A DNA stretch of 44,743 nucleotides from Bacteroidia bacterium (lineage in GTDB: Bacteria; Bacteroidota; Bacteroidia; AKYH767-A; OLB10): assembly GCA_020847635.1 (NCBI GenBank), contig JADLBQ010000016.1, positions 1-44,743 of the forward strand. Reading direction: 5' to 3'. Positions 8,888-17,105 of the stretch are shown in pieces. The notes beneath the pieces are model-generated. The model was not told the origin of the DNA. It worked only from the letters and a program-made list of their open reading frames with translations, and did not search any database. Position numbers and translations under genes: made by a program. The first letter of the stretch is position 1, and each line of letters begins with the position of its first letter.

Positions 8888-8895
8888 CGAATTTA
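8888..8895 (-). promoter_or_regulatory. Possible -7 element for the GldA operon
   Basis: On the minus strand TAAATTCG matches TAnnTTTG at 7 of 8 positions, 24 bases before the GldA ATG. No TTG at the right spacing. Confidence 0.3.
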
Positions 8896-9044
8896 AATCC
8901 GAACTGTGATCAAAGTATTTCTAATCAATTTTTCTACTCTTAATGTTTTGTTAAAAGAAGTGCAGTTAAGGCATGAAACTGAATCAGGCTACCGAAAAGT
9001 TTAAACCGGCACCAGAGGATTTTATAGATTGCTTCTTATTGATT

Positions 9045-9052
9045 TACATTTG
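9045..9052 (+). promoter_or_regulatory. Bacteroidota -7 element deciding the GNAT start
   Basis: TACATTTG is an exact TAnnTTTG match, 22 bases before the ATG at 9075. A transcript starting just after it could not include the in-frame ATG at 8973, so it supports the later start. Confidence 0.5.
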
Positions 9053-9074
9053 TGCCCTCACCCAGAAAATTGAA

Positions 9075-9605
9075 ATGACCTTCCCTGATCTGAATTCGGC
9101 CAGACTTCGACTTCGTTCAATAATTCCAGCAGATCAAGAGGCAATCTTTAACGGATTGTCAAACCCGGATGTAGTTAAATATTACGGGATCTCGTTCAGG
9201 AACTATGAAGACACCAATGTGCAGATGTTATGGTATAAAAGAATGGAGCATGACAGAACCGGGAAATGGTGGGCAATTTGCCTGCAGGGAACGACAGAAC
9301 TCATCGGTACTGCTGGAATTTATAATATTGAAAAGAATCACAGAAAGGGAGAATTGGGATACTGGCTCTTACCCGGCTACTGGCATAAGGGCTATATCAG
9401 TGAAGCGGTTAAATTAATTATTGACTTTTCTTTTAATAGCCTGAATCTTCACCGGATTGAGGCAACGGTTGAAACTGAAAATATTGCCAGTATCAAGACA
9501 CTGCTTAAGCTTGGATTTCATCTTGAAGGTACCCAGAGAGAATCAGAATGGAAAGCTAACCGTTGGATTGACTTGCATCAATTTGCGTTACTTCATGAGA
9601 TTTAA
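9075..9605 (+). CDS. GNAT family N-acetyltransferase (RimJ/RimL type)
   Basis: A 176-residue acetyltransferase. Family landmarks: SARLRLRSIIPADQEAIF at the start, GELGYWLLPGYWHKGYISEA as the acetyl-CoA-binding segment and ETENIASIKTLLKLGF near the end, a textbook Acetyltransf_3 layout. The frame is open back to an ATG at 8973, but those 34 residues do not resemble the family and lie across a promoter element (9045-9052), so I start at 9075. It is not a close copy of the GNAT gene at 1707. Substrate unknown. The 3' end overlaps the UbiA-like gene by 11 bases, placing it first in an operon with that gene and Maf. Confidence 0.88.
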   Translation: MTFPDLNSARLRLRSIIPADQEAIFNGLSNPDVVKYYGISFRNYEDTNVQMLWYKRMEHDRTGKWWAICLQGTTELIGTAGIYNIEKNHRKGELGYWLLPGYWHKGYISEAVKLIIDFSFNSLNLHRIEATVETENIASIKTLLKLGFHLEGTQRESEWKANRWIDLHQFALLHEI

Positions 9606-10509
9606 ACAGAGCATGATACAATTTATTAGGCATCTGAGGCTGGTTAACCTGTTTATGATTATGCTTCTTATGTTTTTAATCAGGCATACAATCATTATTC
9701 CTTTTCTCAAAACCGAAGGCCTCCAGTCGTCAGTTAGTGAATTCTTTTTTGTTTGGCTGGTAATATCAGCATTGTTAATTGCTGCCGGTGGATATTTTAT
9801 CAATGACAGCGAAGATCAATGGATAGACCACATTAACAAGCCAAAAGACGAAAGGCGTTTGTCAGCAGAAACTCTTAAACTCTACGGAATGATCTTTTTA
9901 GTTGCCGGAGTTTTCGCTGGAACACTGATTTCATTTTACGGGAAAATGCCAACAGTCTGGCAGATTAATTGCATTTCTGCATTATTATTGTTAAACTACT
10001 CAAGATTCCTGAAGCGAATAGTATTACTGGCTGCGATTGCAGTTTCAATTCTAACCTCGCTTCTGTTGATTATTGTTTATACTTCCGATCAGAATGCTAC
10101 AATAAGCAATGATATCAGAAACCTGATTGCCGGTTACAGCTTGTTTGCTTTTCTGTTATCATTTATCCGTGAGAATATCAAAGACCTTGAAGATATGGAA
10201 GGCGATTCAGTCAATATGAGACGAACACTACCTTTAATTGCCGGAACCGGAATTACCAGACTTGTCATTGCTTTTTTTATTTTTATTACGCTCATCTTGT
10301 TAAGTTATATCCAGGTACTTCAGAAACAATGGCAAACACCATTGGCATTTTATTATGTACTTTTCCTAATTGAAATTCCTTTAGCTGTTCTGATGGTTAA
10401 AATATTCAGGGATAAACAACCGGTACACTATCGTTTTTCAAGCAGGATATGCAGGTTGATCATGCTTGCCGGAGTTCTGACAATGCCCTTCTTCTACTTC
10501 ATCCTATGA
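9595..10509 (+). CDS. UbiA-superfamily prenyltransferase (DGGGP synthase-like)
   Basis: A 304-residue integral membrane enzyme with about eight or nine hydrophobic segments. Both Asp-rich motifs that bind Mg-prenyl diphosphate are present: NDSEDQWID at residues 70-78, followed by HINKP, and KDLEDMEGD at residues 196-204, followed by TLPLIAG. The second motif with TLP is what is seen in geranylgeranylglycerol-phosphate geranylgeranyltransferases, which make the second ether bond of archaeal lipids; Bacteroidota homologues are often given that name. Other UbiA substrates (menaquinone, haem, chlorophyll precursors) are possible. Starts at 9595 and 9613 are both plausible; the longer overlaps the GNAT stop. 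The stop TGA shares ATGA with the Maf start, showing coupling. Confidence 0.85.
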   Translation: MRFKQSMIQFIRHLRLVNLFMIMLLMFLIRHTIIIPFLKTEGLQSSVSEFFFVWLVISALLIAAGGYFINDSEDQWIDHINKPKDERRLSAETLKLYGMIFLVAGVFAGTLISFYGKMPTVWQINCISALLLLNYSRFLKRIVLLAAIAVSILTSLLLIIVYTSDQNATISNDIRNLIAGYSLFAFLLSFIRENIKDLEDMEGDSVNMRRTLPLIAGTGITRLVIAFFIFITLILLSYIQVLQKQWQTPLAFYYVLFLIEIPLAVLMVKIFRDKQPVHYRFSSRICRLIMLAGVLTMPFFYFIL

Positions 10510-11108
10510 AATCAACCCGATTGTTTTTCAATAAGATTGAAAAGTATAACATCATACTTGGTTCACAATCGCCCCGAAGAAAGCAACTGCTGGAATTGCT
10601 TGGTATTCATTTCAGGGTAGTTATTCGTAATTCAAAAGAACAGATTCCAGCAGGATTAAAAAGGGCAAATGCTGCAAAGTTCGTAGCTGCAGAAAAAATG
10701 AATCATTACAGAGATCTTATCAGGCCGTTTACCATCATCCTTACTGCTGATACAATCGTTTGCTTAAAGAATGAGATACTTGGAAAGCCGTCAACTGAAG
10801 CAGAAGCCATAAGCATGCTTCAAAAACTTAGCGGGCAAAAGCATGAAGTTTTTACTGGCGTCAATGTGGCATCACCTATAGGTGAGGAATTGTTTGCAGT
10901 AAAATCTCAGGTCTGGTTTAAGAAACTATTGCGTGAAGATATTTTGTTCTATGTTAAGAATTATAAACCTTTTGATAAGGCAGGAAGTTATGGTGTTCAG
11001 GATTGGCTGGGTTTAACTGCGATTGAGAAAATTTCAGGCTCATTTTACAACGTCATGGGGTTGCCTGCTAAGGAAGTATTTGACTCACTTTTTCGGATTG
11101 TTCAGTAG
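10506..11108 (+). CDS. maf: Maf-like nucleoside triphosphate pyrophosphatase
   Basis: A 200-residue protein of the Maf/HAM1 fold that hydrolyses non-canonical or modified nucleotides (dTTP/UTP type, YhdE-like) to monophosphates. Diagnostic motifs are ILGSQSPRRKQLL near the N-terminus, ADTIV and LGKP in the middle, and PFDKAGSYGVQDW plus GSFYNVMGLP near the end; the SYGVQD block is typical of YhdE-type enzymes. The ATG at 10506 overlaps the preceding stop as ATGA. An upstream start at 10449 would add 19 residues antisense in character to the family and deep inside the prenyltransferase gene. The length equals the family norm. The DMT transporter follows after 8 bases. Confidence 0.92.
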   Translation: MKSTRLFFNKIEKYNIILGSQSPRRKQLLELLGIHFRVVIRNSKEQIPAGLKRANAAKFVAAEKMNHYRDLIRPFTIILTADTIVCLKNEILGKPSTEAEAISMLQKLSGQKHEVFTGVNVASPIGEELFAVKSQVWFKKLLREDILFYVKNYKPFDKAGSYGVQDWLGLTAIEKISGSFYNVMGLPAKEVFDSLFRIVQ

Positions 11109-11116
11109 CCAATGTT

Positions 11117-11986
11117 ATGAAACGTGCATACTTTCTGATGCATGCTGCTATCTTGTTATGGGGGTTCTCCGGTATCTTTGGGAAAGCGATCGCGCTTAAT
11201 GAAGGAATGCTTGTCTGGTATCGGATGTTTTTAAGTGCAGGTTCCCTTTGGCTCTATATTATCTGGAAAGGAATCAGTTTAAAGGTCAGTAAGGCAGTAT
11301 TAATTCATTACACTCTGACAGGTATGCTGGTTACATTTCATTGGCTTGCCTTTTTTGGTGCAATCAAGGTTTCCAATGTATCTGTTGTTTTGGCATGTTT
11401 TTCATCCATTACATTATTTACAGCATTATTTGAACCCTTAATATATCGTAAAAGGCATCATCCATCAGAATTGCTGCTTGCCGGAGGAGTTTTTGCAGGC
11501 ATCTATTTGATTTTTTCATTTCATGGGAATTATTATCTGGGGATTCTTCTATCGGTTATAAGTGCGATTCTGGGCTCGCTATTTACAATAATAAACCGGA
11601 AACTAATGGAGAATCAGGATGCATCAACGGCTACCTTTTATGAATTACTTGCCGGGTTTATATTTCTGACGCTGGTTTTGCCAATTTACTTAAAATTCTC
11701 TGGAAACACATTTCAATTTCCATCTGTTCTGGATTCCCTATGGCTGATCTTGCTCAGTGTTCTTTGTACCACAGTTGCATTTACTATAAGTATGGAGGCA
11801 TTGAAAAAAGTGAGTGCCTTTACTATGAATTTATCTGTTAATCTTGAACCGGTTTACAGCATTATACTGGCCATCCTTATTTTCAATGAAGGAAAGGAAC
11901 TGAATACCGGTTTTTATATTGGAACGATGCTAATTCTTCTTACAGTAATGATTCATACATTAATGGTCTTTCGAAAAAGGGAATAA
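11117..11986 (+). CDS. EamA/DMT family transporter
   Basis: A 289-residue inner-membrane protein of about ten hydrophobic helices arranged as two EamA repeats (roughly residues 5-135 and 145-285). The start LMHAAILLWGFSGIFGK and the GWYR-like VWYRMFLSAG segment are typical of drug/metabolite transporters, and the second repeat ends with an NLEPVYS segment, a common DMT landmark. DMT proteins export amino acids, metabolites or nucleotide sugars; no substrate can be assigned. It lies 8 bases after Maf and ends in a shared bidirectional terminator. Confidence 0.9.
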   Translation: MKRAYFLMHAAILLWGFSGIFGKAIALNEGMLVWYRMFLSAGSLWLYIIWKGISLKVSKAVLIHYTLTGMLVTFHWLAFFGAIKVSNVSVVLACFSSITLFTALFEPLIYRKRHHPSELLLAGGVFAGIYLIFSFHGNYYLGILLSVISAILGSLFTIINRKLMENQDASTATFYELLAGFIFLTLVLPIYLKFSGNTFQFPSVLDSLWLILLSVLCTTVAFTISMEALKKVSAFTMNLSVNLEPVYSIILAILIFNEGKELNTGFYIGTMLILLTVMIHTLMVFRKRE

Positions 11987-11990
11987 AATA

Positions 11991-12020
11991 AAAAGCCTGC
12001 ACCCGGTGCAGGCTTTTTGT
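11991..12020. terminator. Bidirectional terminator between convergent genes
   Basis: A GC-rich stem (AAAAGCCTGCA pairing with TGCAGGCTTTT, small CCCGG loop) is flanked by A-runs and T-runs on both sides, so it can stop both the DMT transporter (+) and the T9SS cargo gene (-). Confidence 0.9.
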
Positions 12021-12035
12021 TTTATGAAACTGATT

Positions 12036-13439
12036 TTATTCAGTTTTGATAATCTTAGTTGTTTGGCGAAGTAAGCCACCCTGATTAAATTCTACAATAT
12101 ACATTCCTGGCTTCAGGTTATCTCCAAATGCATATTGATCGGTATCCGCACTGAAAGTTTCGGTTGAAAGTACCCGGCCTGTCATATCGAACACGGTAGC
12201 CACAATGTCATTATCGTTATGGGTGAAGATTTGTGCTGTAAAGTTGGTGTTGCTGGGATTGGGATACACTCCAAAATTCAAGCCTTCATACACATAGATT
12301 TGTTCACCGTCATCATCCGTAAAGACTCTAAGGTTACCTCTGGAACTGAAATTGTCAATAATTCCAATTGCACAAGGTGCGCCATAACAGTAAGGAACAC
12401 CGTCAACAACTCCACGGGTCCGGACAAGATAGAATTTTCCGACTTCCAGTGCAGGAGTTACATCACTTAGCTTTAACCAGCGGGAAGCAGAGTGTATAAC
12501 AATATTAGATCCTGGATTTGTGGTTTCTTCAAAGTTAAAATCATACTCAGATGGTATGCCGAAAATTGGAAGTACAATCCCTGTTTTAATACTGTCGTCA
12601 AGACTTAGGTTATAATTCGGACAGAATTGAGTTAGTAACTGAGGTTTACGAATAGAACGAACTAATACCGGTTCAGAAAGGACTTCACAATTAGAATTAA
12701 TTGAGACAGAATATGAAACCGTAACAGTATCAAGAAGAGGAACACCGGCTCCGCTGCCATAAAGTGTAACAGTAATAGATTGAGTTGTTTCTCCCGTACT
12801 CCATAAATAAGATGAAAATCCCGGATCTGCAGTTAGGGTTACACTTCCCGGAAAGCAAAAAGTTGTAGGGCCGGAAGCAGTGATTTTTGGTGCATTTGTA
12901 GTACTGTAAACATTAACCTGTTGGGATGCAGTTGCTGTACAGCCACCAAAATTCCGTACCGTTACCGTATAGTTTCCGGTAGAATTTACAGTAATGGTAG
13001 GGCCATTTTGGCCGTTACTCCAGCTGTAAGTACTAAAGAAATTCCCGCCTGAAGCTGTTAAAGTTACCGATTGACCATCACATAGATTGGTTGGTCCACT
13101 TGCATTAATTGTAGCTGTGGGAGAAGGTAAAAACAGAAACACCCTCCATGGACTATTAACAGTCTGCTGGCTACCTGAGGAATTTGTGCCTGTTACAGCA
13201 ACCCTAATCAGGGTTGTCGCATTAATTGTTGTTGTTGGTCCGGTATCTCCATTAGTCCATGCATAGGTAAGCGGGGGGAGAAGACCATTTACAGTTACAC
13301 TCAAGGTTAAAGGATTTCCCTGACAATTGATAGCAGGACCATTAATAACAGCACTTTGCCCGAAAGACATTGCTGAAATAAGAGAAAAACTTACTGCAAG
13401 TGTGGCAAATAGGAATAATTTTGTAGTTTTCTTTGTCAT
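12036..13439 (-). CDS. Secreted T9SS type A cargo protein with Ig-like repeats
   Basis: A 467-residue exported protein. It has a signal peptide (KLFLFATLAVSFSLISA, cleavage near SFGQS), then about three repeats of an Ig/PKD-like domain with shared wording (ASGPTNLCDGQSVTLTASGG; YSWSNGQNGPTITV; YLWSTGETTQSITV). A further region of unknown fold follows. The last ~80 residues are a T9SS type A sorting domain: FGVYPNPS opens it, DMTGRVL is the middle strand and LKPGMYIVEF near the end is the conserved turn, finishing in KIIKTE. The protein should cross the outer membrane by T9SS and be released or anchored to the surface. No catalytic domain is seen, so an adhesin or matrix role is inferred. Transcribed divergently from the sensor kinase. 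Confidence 0.9.
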   Translation of the reverse strand: MTKKTTKLFLFATLAVSFSLISAMSFGQSAVINGPAINCQGNPLTLSVTVNGLLPPLTYAWTNGDTGPTTTINATTLIRVAVTGTNSSGSQQTVNSPWRVFLFLPSPTATINASGPTNLCDGQSVTLTASGGNFFSTYSWSNGQNGPTITVNSTGNYTVTVRNFGGCTATASQQVNVYSTTNAPKITASGPTTFCFPGSVTLTADPGFSSYLWSTGETTQSITVTLYGSGAGVPLLDTVTVSYSVSINSNCEVLSEPVLVRSIRKPQLLTQFCPNYNLSLDDSIKTGIVLPIFGIPSEYDFNFEETTNPGSNIVIHSASRWLKLSDVTPALEVGKFYLVRTRGVVDGVPYCYGAPCAIGIIDNFSSRGNLRVFTDDDGEQIYVYEGLNFGVYPNPSNTNFTAQIFTHNDNDIVATVFDMTGRVLSTETFSADTDQYAFGDNLKPGMYIVEFNQGGLLRQTTKIIKTE

Positions 13440-13527
13440 ATCTTCTTTGTTTTTGTTAGTAATGCTTTGGTGATTCTTCGTTTAATGCTATTTCTTATGC
13501 AAGTATCGGAAATTATTGTTTCCCGTA

Positions 13528-13535
13528 CAAATATA
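13528..13535 (-). promoter_or_regulatory. -7 element for the T9SS cargo gene
   Basis: TATATTTG on the minus strand matches TAnnTTTG exactly. It lies 88 bases before the ATG, which would give a long leader. Confidence 0.35.
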
Positions 13536-13624
13536 TTTAACTAACGAATCTTGTTTTTTGATTAACAGTTATTTAGGTGTGGTAAATGTTATTTTTTATA
13601 GGGTATTTATTTGCGCTTCAATAA

Positions 13625-13632
13625 TACTTTTG
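13625..13632 (+). promoter_or_regulatory. -7 element abutting the sensor kinase start
   Basis: TACTTTTG matches TAnnTTTG exactly and ends one base before the ATG at 13634. If used, transcription would begin at or inside that codon, favouring the in-frame ATGs at 13649 or 13673. Confidence 0.4.
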
Positions 13633-13633
13633 T

Positions 13634-16600
13634 ATGAAGGTTAAAAAGATGACTTTTGCTTCCGATTTAAGAATGAAAGCCAGATTTATATTGAGTTGTC
13701 TGATTTTTTCAACCCAGGTTTGCTCTGTTGCATATTCGCAGCGATATAACTTCAGTAGCTTTAATATTTCGCATGGATTGCCAAATGATCAGGTAACCTG
13801 TATTTATCAGGATGATATCGGGTATTTATGGATCGGAACTGCATATGGTATTTGCCGGTTTAATGGAATTCAGTTCTTAAAGTTTGAATCTGAGAATCCT
13901 GTTTCTCAAAATACGATTAAGTCGATCTTTCAGGATAAAGAGGGCAATATCTGGATCGGAATGTTACGTAAGGGAGTTGCCAGGTTCTCAGGTGTTGAGT
14001 TTACTTTCCTTAATTCAAAAAATGGACTATTGAATGATAATGTTAATGCAATTTGTCAGGATGCAAGCGGAAAAATCTGGTTCGGCACTTCACAGGGGGT
14101 TAGCATTTATGACGGAGAAAAATTTACAAGTCTGACTACTAATGACGGTTTGTGTGACAATGCGGTTACAGATATTCGTATGGATTCAACCGGCAGTATT
14201 TGGGTATCTACTTTAAACGGTATTTCATTAATTAAGAATAATCAGATAATTAATTATTCGATTGATGATGGATTAAGCTCTGGAGTTATTTATCAGATAA
14301 ATTTGCAAAAAGATAATACTCCGTTTTTTTCAACTCAGATGGGGATCAACCTTTTTGACAGAGGAAAGTTTTATCAACTGCCTTCAGCAGCTTTCTTGAA
14401 TGAGGATAGAATCCAGAGCACATTCATTGAGCAAAATGGCGAGATGTGCGCAGCTACGTATAGCAATGGTGTCTTTTATTTCAGAGATAGTCTTGTTAAG
14501 CACTTTACTGTTGCAGATGGTTTGGCAGGAGATCTTATTTTGTGTTCTTATCTTGATAAGGAAAATAACAGCTGGTTTGGAACAATGAATGGACTTACAA
14601 GATATTCCGGTGATAATTTTGAATCCTTTACAACCAGTGATGGCCTGCCTGGCAATAACCTGTTATCGGTATATGCCGGCAAATCGGGGAAAATATTTTT
14701 TGGCACGCTATCAAACGGCCTTTCTGTTTTTGATGGTACCAGGTTTCAGAATTATGGTTCAACCGAAGGCCTGAGAAATAAGACAATCTGGAATATTTCT
14801 GAAGGATATAATGATAAGGTCTGGTTATCAACTACCGGAGGTCCGGTAAGCTTTAACCTTACTGAGAACATATTTGATTATCCAGTTTACTTTCTAATCA
14901 ACGAGCTGGTTTATCAGGTCCTACAAATTGATTCTGATAAAGTGTTCTTTGCTACCGATAAAGGATTGTTTGAAAAGAGCAATAACCGACTGACCCGGTT
15001 TGGCAAAAGCCAGGGACTAACCGAAGAAAATGTCAGGTGCCTTTTTCTCGATGCTAAGAATGAGCTATGGATTGGAACCCTTAAAGGGCTTTTTCAACTT
15101 AAAGGAGATACGGTCACGGATATTGGTCTAAAGTATAAATTGCCTCAGGTTCCTGTTACCTGTATTACAGCAGATCCTGAGGGAAGAATTATTGTTTCAA
15201 CATTTGATTTCGGACTCTATATTATTGGCGAAAAAAAGGCAGTGAATCTTAACAGTCAAAATGGTTTACTGAACTCAAGAATATTAAAGATTTTTTATGA
15301 CAGGGATTTGGTGTGGATTGCAACTCCGGATGGGCTTGATTGTATGAACTGGAAAAGCTACATTGAAAGAAACGTTTTTGAGGTTAGCCACTTTAATAAA
15401 GGCAATGGTTATTATGGTATAGAAACAAATTCCATTTGTTCAGATTCATTAGGTTCAATTTGGCTGGCAGCAGGGAATGGAGCTTATCGGTTTAGCTATG
15501 CTCCGGGGTTCACCAAATCGTCAATTCCTCAGCTCACCCTTAACAAAGTTCAGTTGTTTCTCAAAGATGTTGATTGGACTAAGCTGAGAATAAAAATTAA
15601 TCCTCGTTCCGGGCTTCCTGTAAATCCGGTATTACCGTTTAATCAGAATTACCTGAGTTTCTATTTTACGGGAATTTTCCTTTCAGCTCCTGAAGAAGTT
15701 AATTATCAGTATATACTCGAAGGTTTTGAGCAAGACTGGAATCCGGTTACCAGCCAGACGGTAGCTAATTATACAAATTTACCAGCCGGTAAATTTACAT
15801 TTAAAGTAAAAGCAACAGTCAATAATCGGGAATGGACACCGATCGTAACGTTCAATTTTGAAATTAAACCACCCATCTGGAAAACACCTGTGGCCTACTT
15901 GTTCTATCTGCTGGCCATTGTTATTGCTGTTTTTCTGATATTGCAGTTCAGAACCCGTAACCTGAACCGCTCACGGTTATTGCTCAAGCAGAAAGTTGCT
16001 GAACGAACCTTGGAATTAAATGAAAAAAATGCTGAACTCGAAAAACTTTCTCTGGTTGCCAGTGAAACTGATAATGCAGTGATGATCTTTAATGACAAAC
16101 TAGAACTTGAATGGGCTAATCATGCATTCTCAAAAATAACAGGCTATTCACTCAACGAAAAGAATGAGAACTCCCCTGTAACAATTTTTGATTTATCAAC
16201 TGCTGATAATATTCATCTGCTTGTTAATGAAAGTATCACTAATAAAAAGGCTAAAGTTTATGAAAGCCGGATAACTGCCCGGGGAGGAAATACAATTTGG
16301 GTCTCATCAACTCTAAATCCCATTTTTGATGACAAAGGTGCACTTAAGAAAATTGTGGTTATTGATACCGATATAACGTTGAGAAAGAATATGGAGGTTC
16401 AAATTACAAATTCACTACATGAAAAAGGGCTGCTTTTAAAGGAAATTCATCACAGAGTTAAAAATAACCTGCAGATTATTATTAGCTTGTTTAACCTGCA
16501 AAGTGGTTTTATAAAAGATGAATCTGCTCTTGATGCGTTAAAGGAGGGGCAGGATCGAATAAAATCAATTGCCTTAATTCATGACCGGTTTTATCAGGCA

Positions 16601-17020
16601 GACGGTACTTCTAAAATAGATTTTGATGACTATATAAGACGACTTTGTGATAGCATTCTGCAAAGTGCCGGAATTCAGCGTAACCTGGTTAAAATTAACA
16701 TTAAAACAGACCGGATATCGTTAAATATTGATCAGGCGGTACCTTGTGGGTTGATCATTAACGAAATTGTCAATAATGCTTTGAAACATGCCTTTCAAAA
16801 TGGAGAGGGGACAATTAGCATTAGTTTTAAGGAAAAGGAGGAATCCGTTTTTCTAGAAATTTCTGATAATGGACCGGGATTACCCCCTGAGGTTGATTTT
16901 CAGAACCCTGAATCTCTCGGACTTCAATTGATTCATGCTCTGGCAGACCAGATTGATGCTGAAATCAGGCTTAATAATGCAAGTGGAGTCACTTATCTGA
17001 TAATCTTTAAAATGAATTGA
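13634..17020 (+). CDS. Sensor histidine kinase: double propeller, Y_Y_Y, PAS, HisKA_2
   Basis: A large transmembrane sensor of up to 1128 residues. After a signal sequence (ILSCLIFSTQVCSVAYSQ), about 13-14 Reg_prop units (GYLWIGT, GNIWIGM, GKIWFGT and so on) form what is probably two beta-propellers in the periplasm. A Y_Y_Y domain follows (EGFEQDWNP...LPAGKFTFKVKA), then one membrane helix near residue 765, a short coiled coil, a PAS domain (~810-920), and a type-2 histidine kinase core with the phospho-acceptor in EIHHRVKNNLQ (His939/His940). The ATPase has its N-box (NEIVNNALKH), G1 (DNGPGL) and G2 (SLGLQL). I list the longest frame; 13673 gives a cleaner signal peptide and 13649 is also possible. 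The LytTR regulator 85 bases downstream is the likely partner. Confidence 0.9.
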   Translation: MKVKKMTFASDLRMKARFILSCLIFSTQVCSVAYSQRYNFSSFNISHGLPNDQVTCIYQDDIGYLWIGTAYGICRFNGIQFLKFESENPVSQNTIKSIFQDKEGNIWIGMLRKGVARFSGVEFTFLNSKNGLLNDNVNAICQDASGKIWFGTSQGVSIYDGEKFTSLTTNDGLCDNAVTDIRMDSTGSIWVSTLNGISLIKNNQIINYSIDDGLSSGVIYQINLQKDNTPFFSTQMGINLFDRGKFYQLPSAAFLNEDRIQSTFIEQNGEMCAATYSNGVFYFRDSLVKHFTVADGLAGDLILCSYLDKENNSWFGTMNGLTRYSGDNFESFTTSDGLPGNNLLSVYAGKSGKIFFGTLSNGLSVFDGTRFQNYGSTEGLRNKTIWNISEGYNDKVWLSTTGGPVSFNLTENIFDYPVYFLINELVYQVLQIDSDKVFFATDKGLFEKSNNRLTRFGKSQGLTEENVRCLFLDAKNELWIGTLKGLFQLKGDTVTDIGLKYKLPQVPVTCITADPEGRIIVSTFDFGLYIIGEKKAVNLNSQNGLLNSRILKIFYDRDLVWIATPDGLDCMNWKSYIERNVFEVSHFNKGNGYYGIETNSICSDSLGSIWLAAGNGAYRFSYAPGFTKSSIPQLTLNKVQLFLKDVDWTKLRIKINPRSGLPVNPVLPFNQNYLSFYFTGIFLSAPEEVNYQYILEGFEQDWNPVTSQTVANYTNLPAGKFTFKVKATVNNREWTPIVTFNFEIKPPIWKTPVAYLFYLLAIVIAVFLILQFRTRNLNRSRLLLKQKVAERTLELNEKNAELEKLSLVASETDNAVMIFNDKLELEWANHAFSKITGYSLNEKNENSPVTIFDLSTADNIHLLVNESITNKKAKVYESRITARGGNTIWVSSTLNPIFDDKGALKKIVVIDTDITLRKNMEVQITNSLHEKGLLLKEIHHRVKNNLQIIISLFNLQSGFIKDESALDALKEGQDRIKSIALIHDRFYQADGTSKIDFDDYIRRLCDSILQSAGIQRNLVKINIKTDRISLNIDQAVPCGLIINEIVNNALKHAFQNGEGTISISFKEKEESVFLEISDNGPGLPPEVDFQNPESLGLQLIHALADQIDAEIRLNNASGVTYLIIFKMN

Positions 17021-17105
17021 AGTTTAATTGTTAGTATCTTTACTTACAAATAAACGTAAGCATCTGGTGGTATATTAAACTTACAAAGTCATAAATTAAT
17101 TTAAA

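Noticed and set aside
8973-9074. N-terminal extension of the GNAT gene
   Set aside because: The 34 residues have no GNAT likeness and cross a perfect -7 promoter element at 9045-9052.
12780-13400. DNA repeat array inside the T9SS cargo gene
   Set aside because: The similarity is at protein level between Ig-like domains; the DNA copies are diverged, so this is not a tandem DNA repeat or CRISPR.
13730-15540. Repeated WIGT-type segments as a repeat element
   Set aside because: They are Reg_prop propeller blades of the sensor kinase.
16538-16550. Shine-Dalgarno-like AAAGGAGGGG in the kinase gene
   Set aside because: It is inside the coding region with no start codon at proper distance; not a second start.
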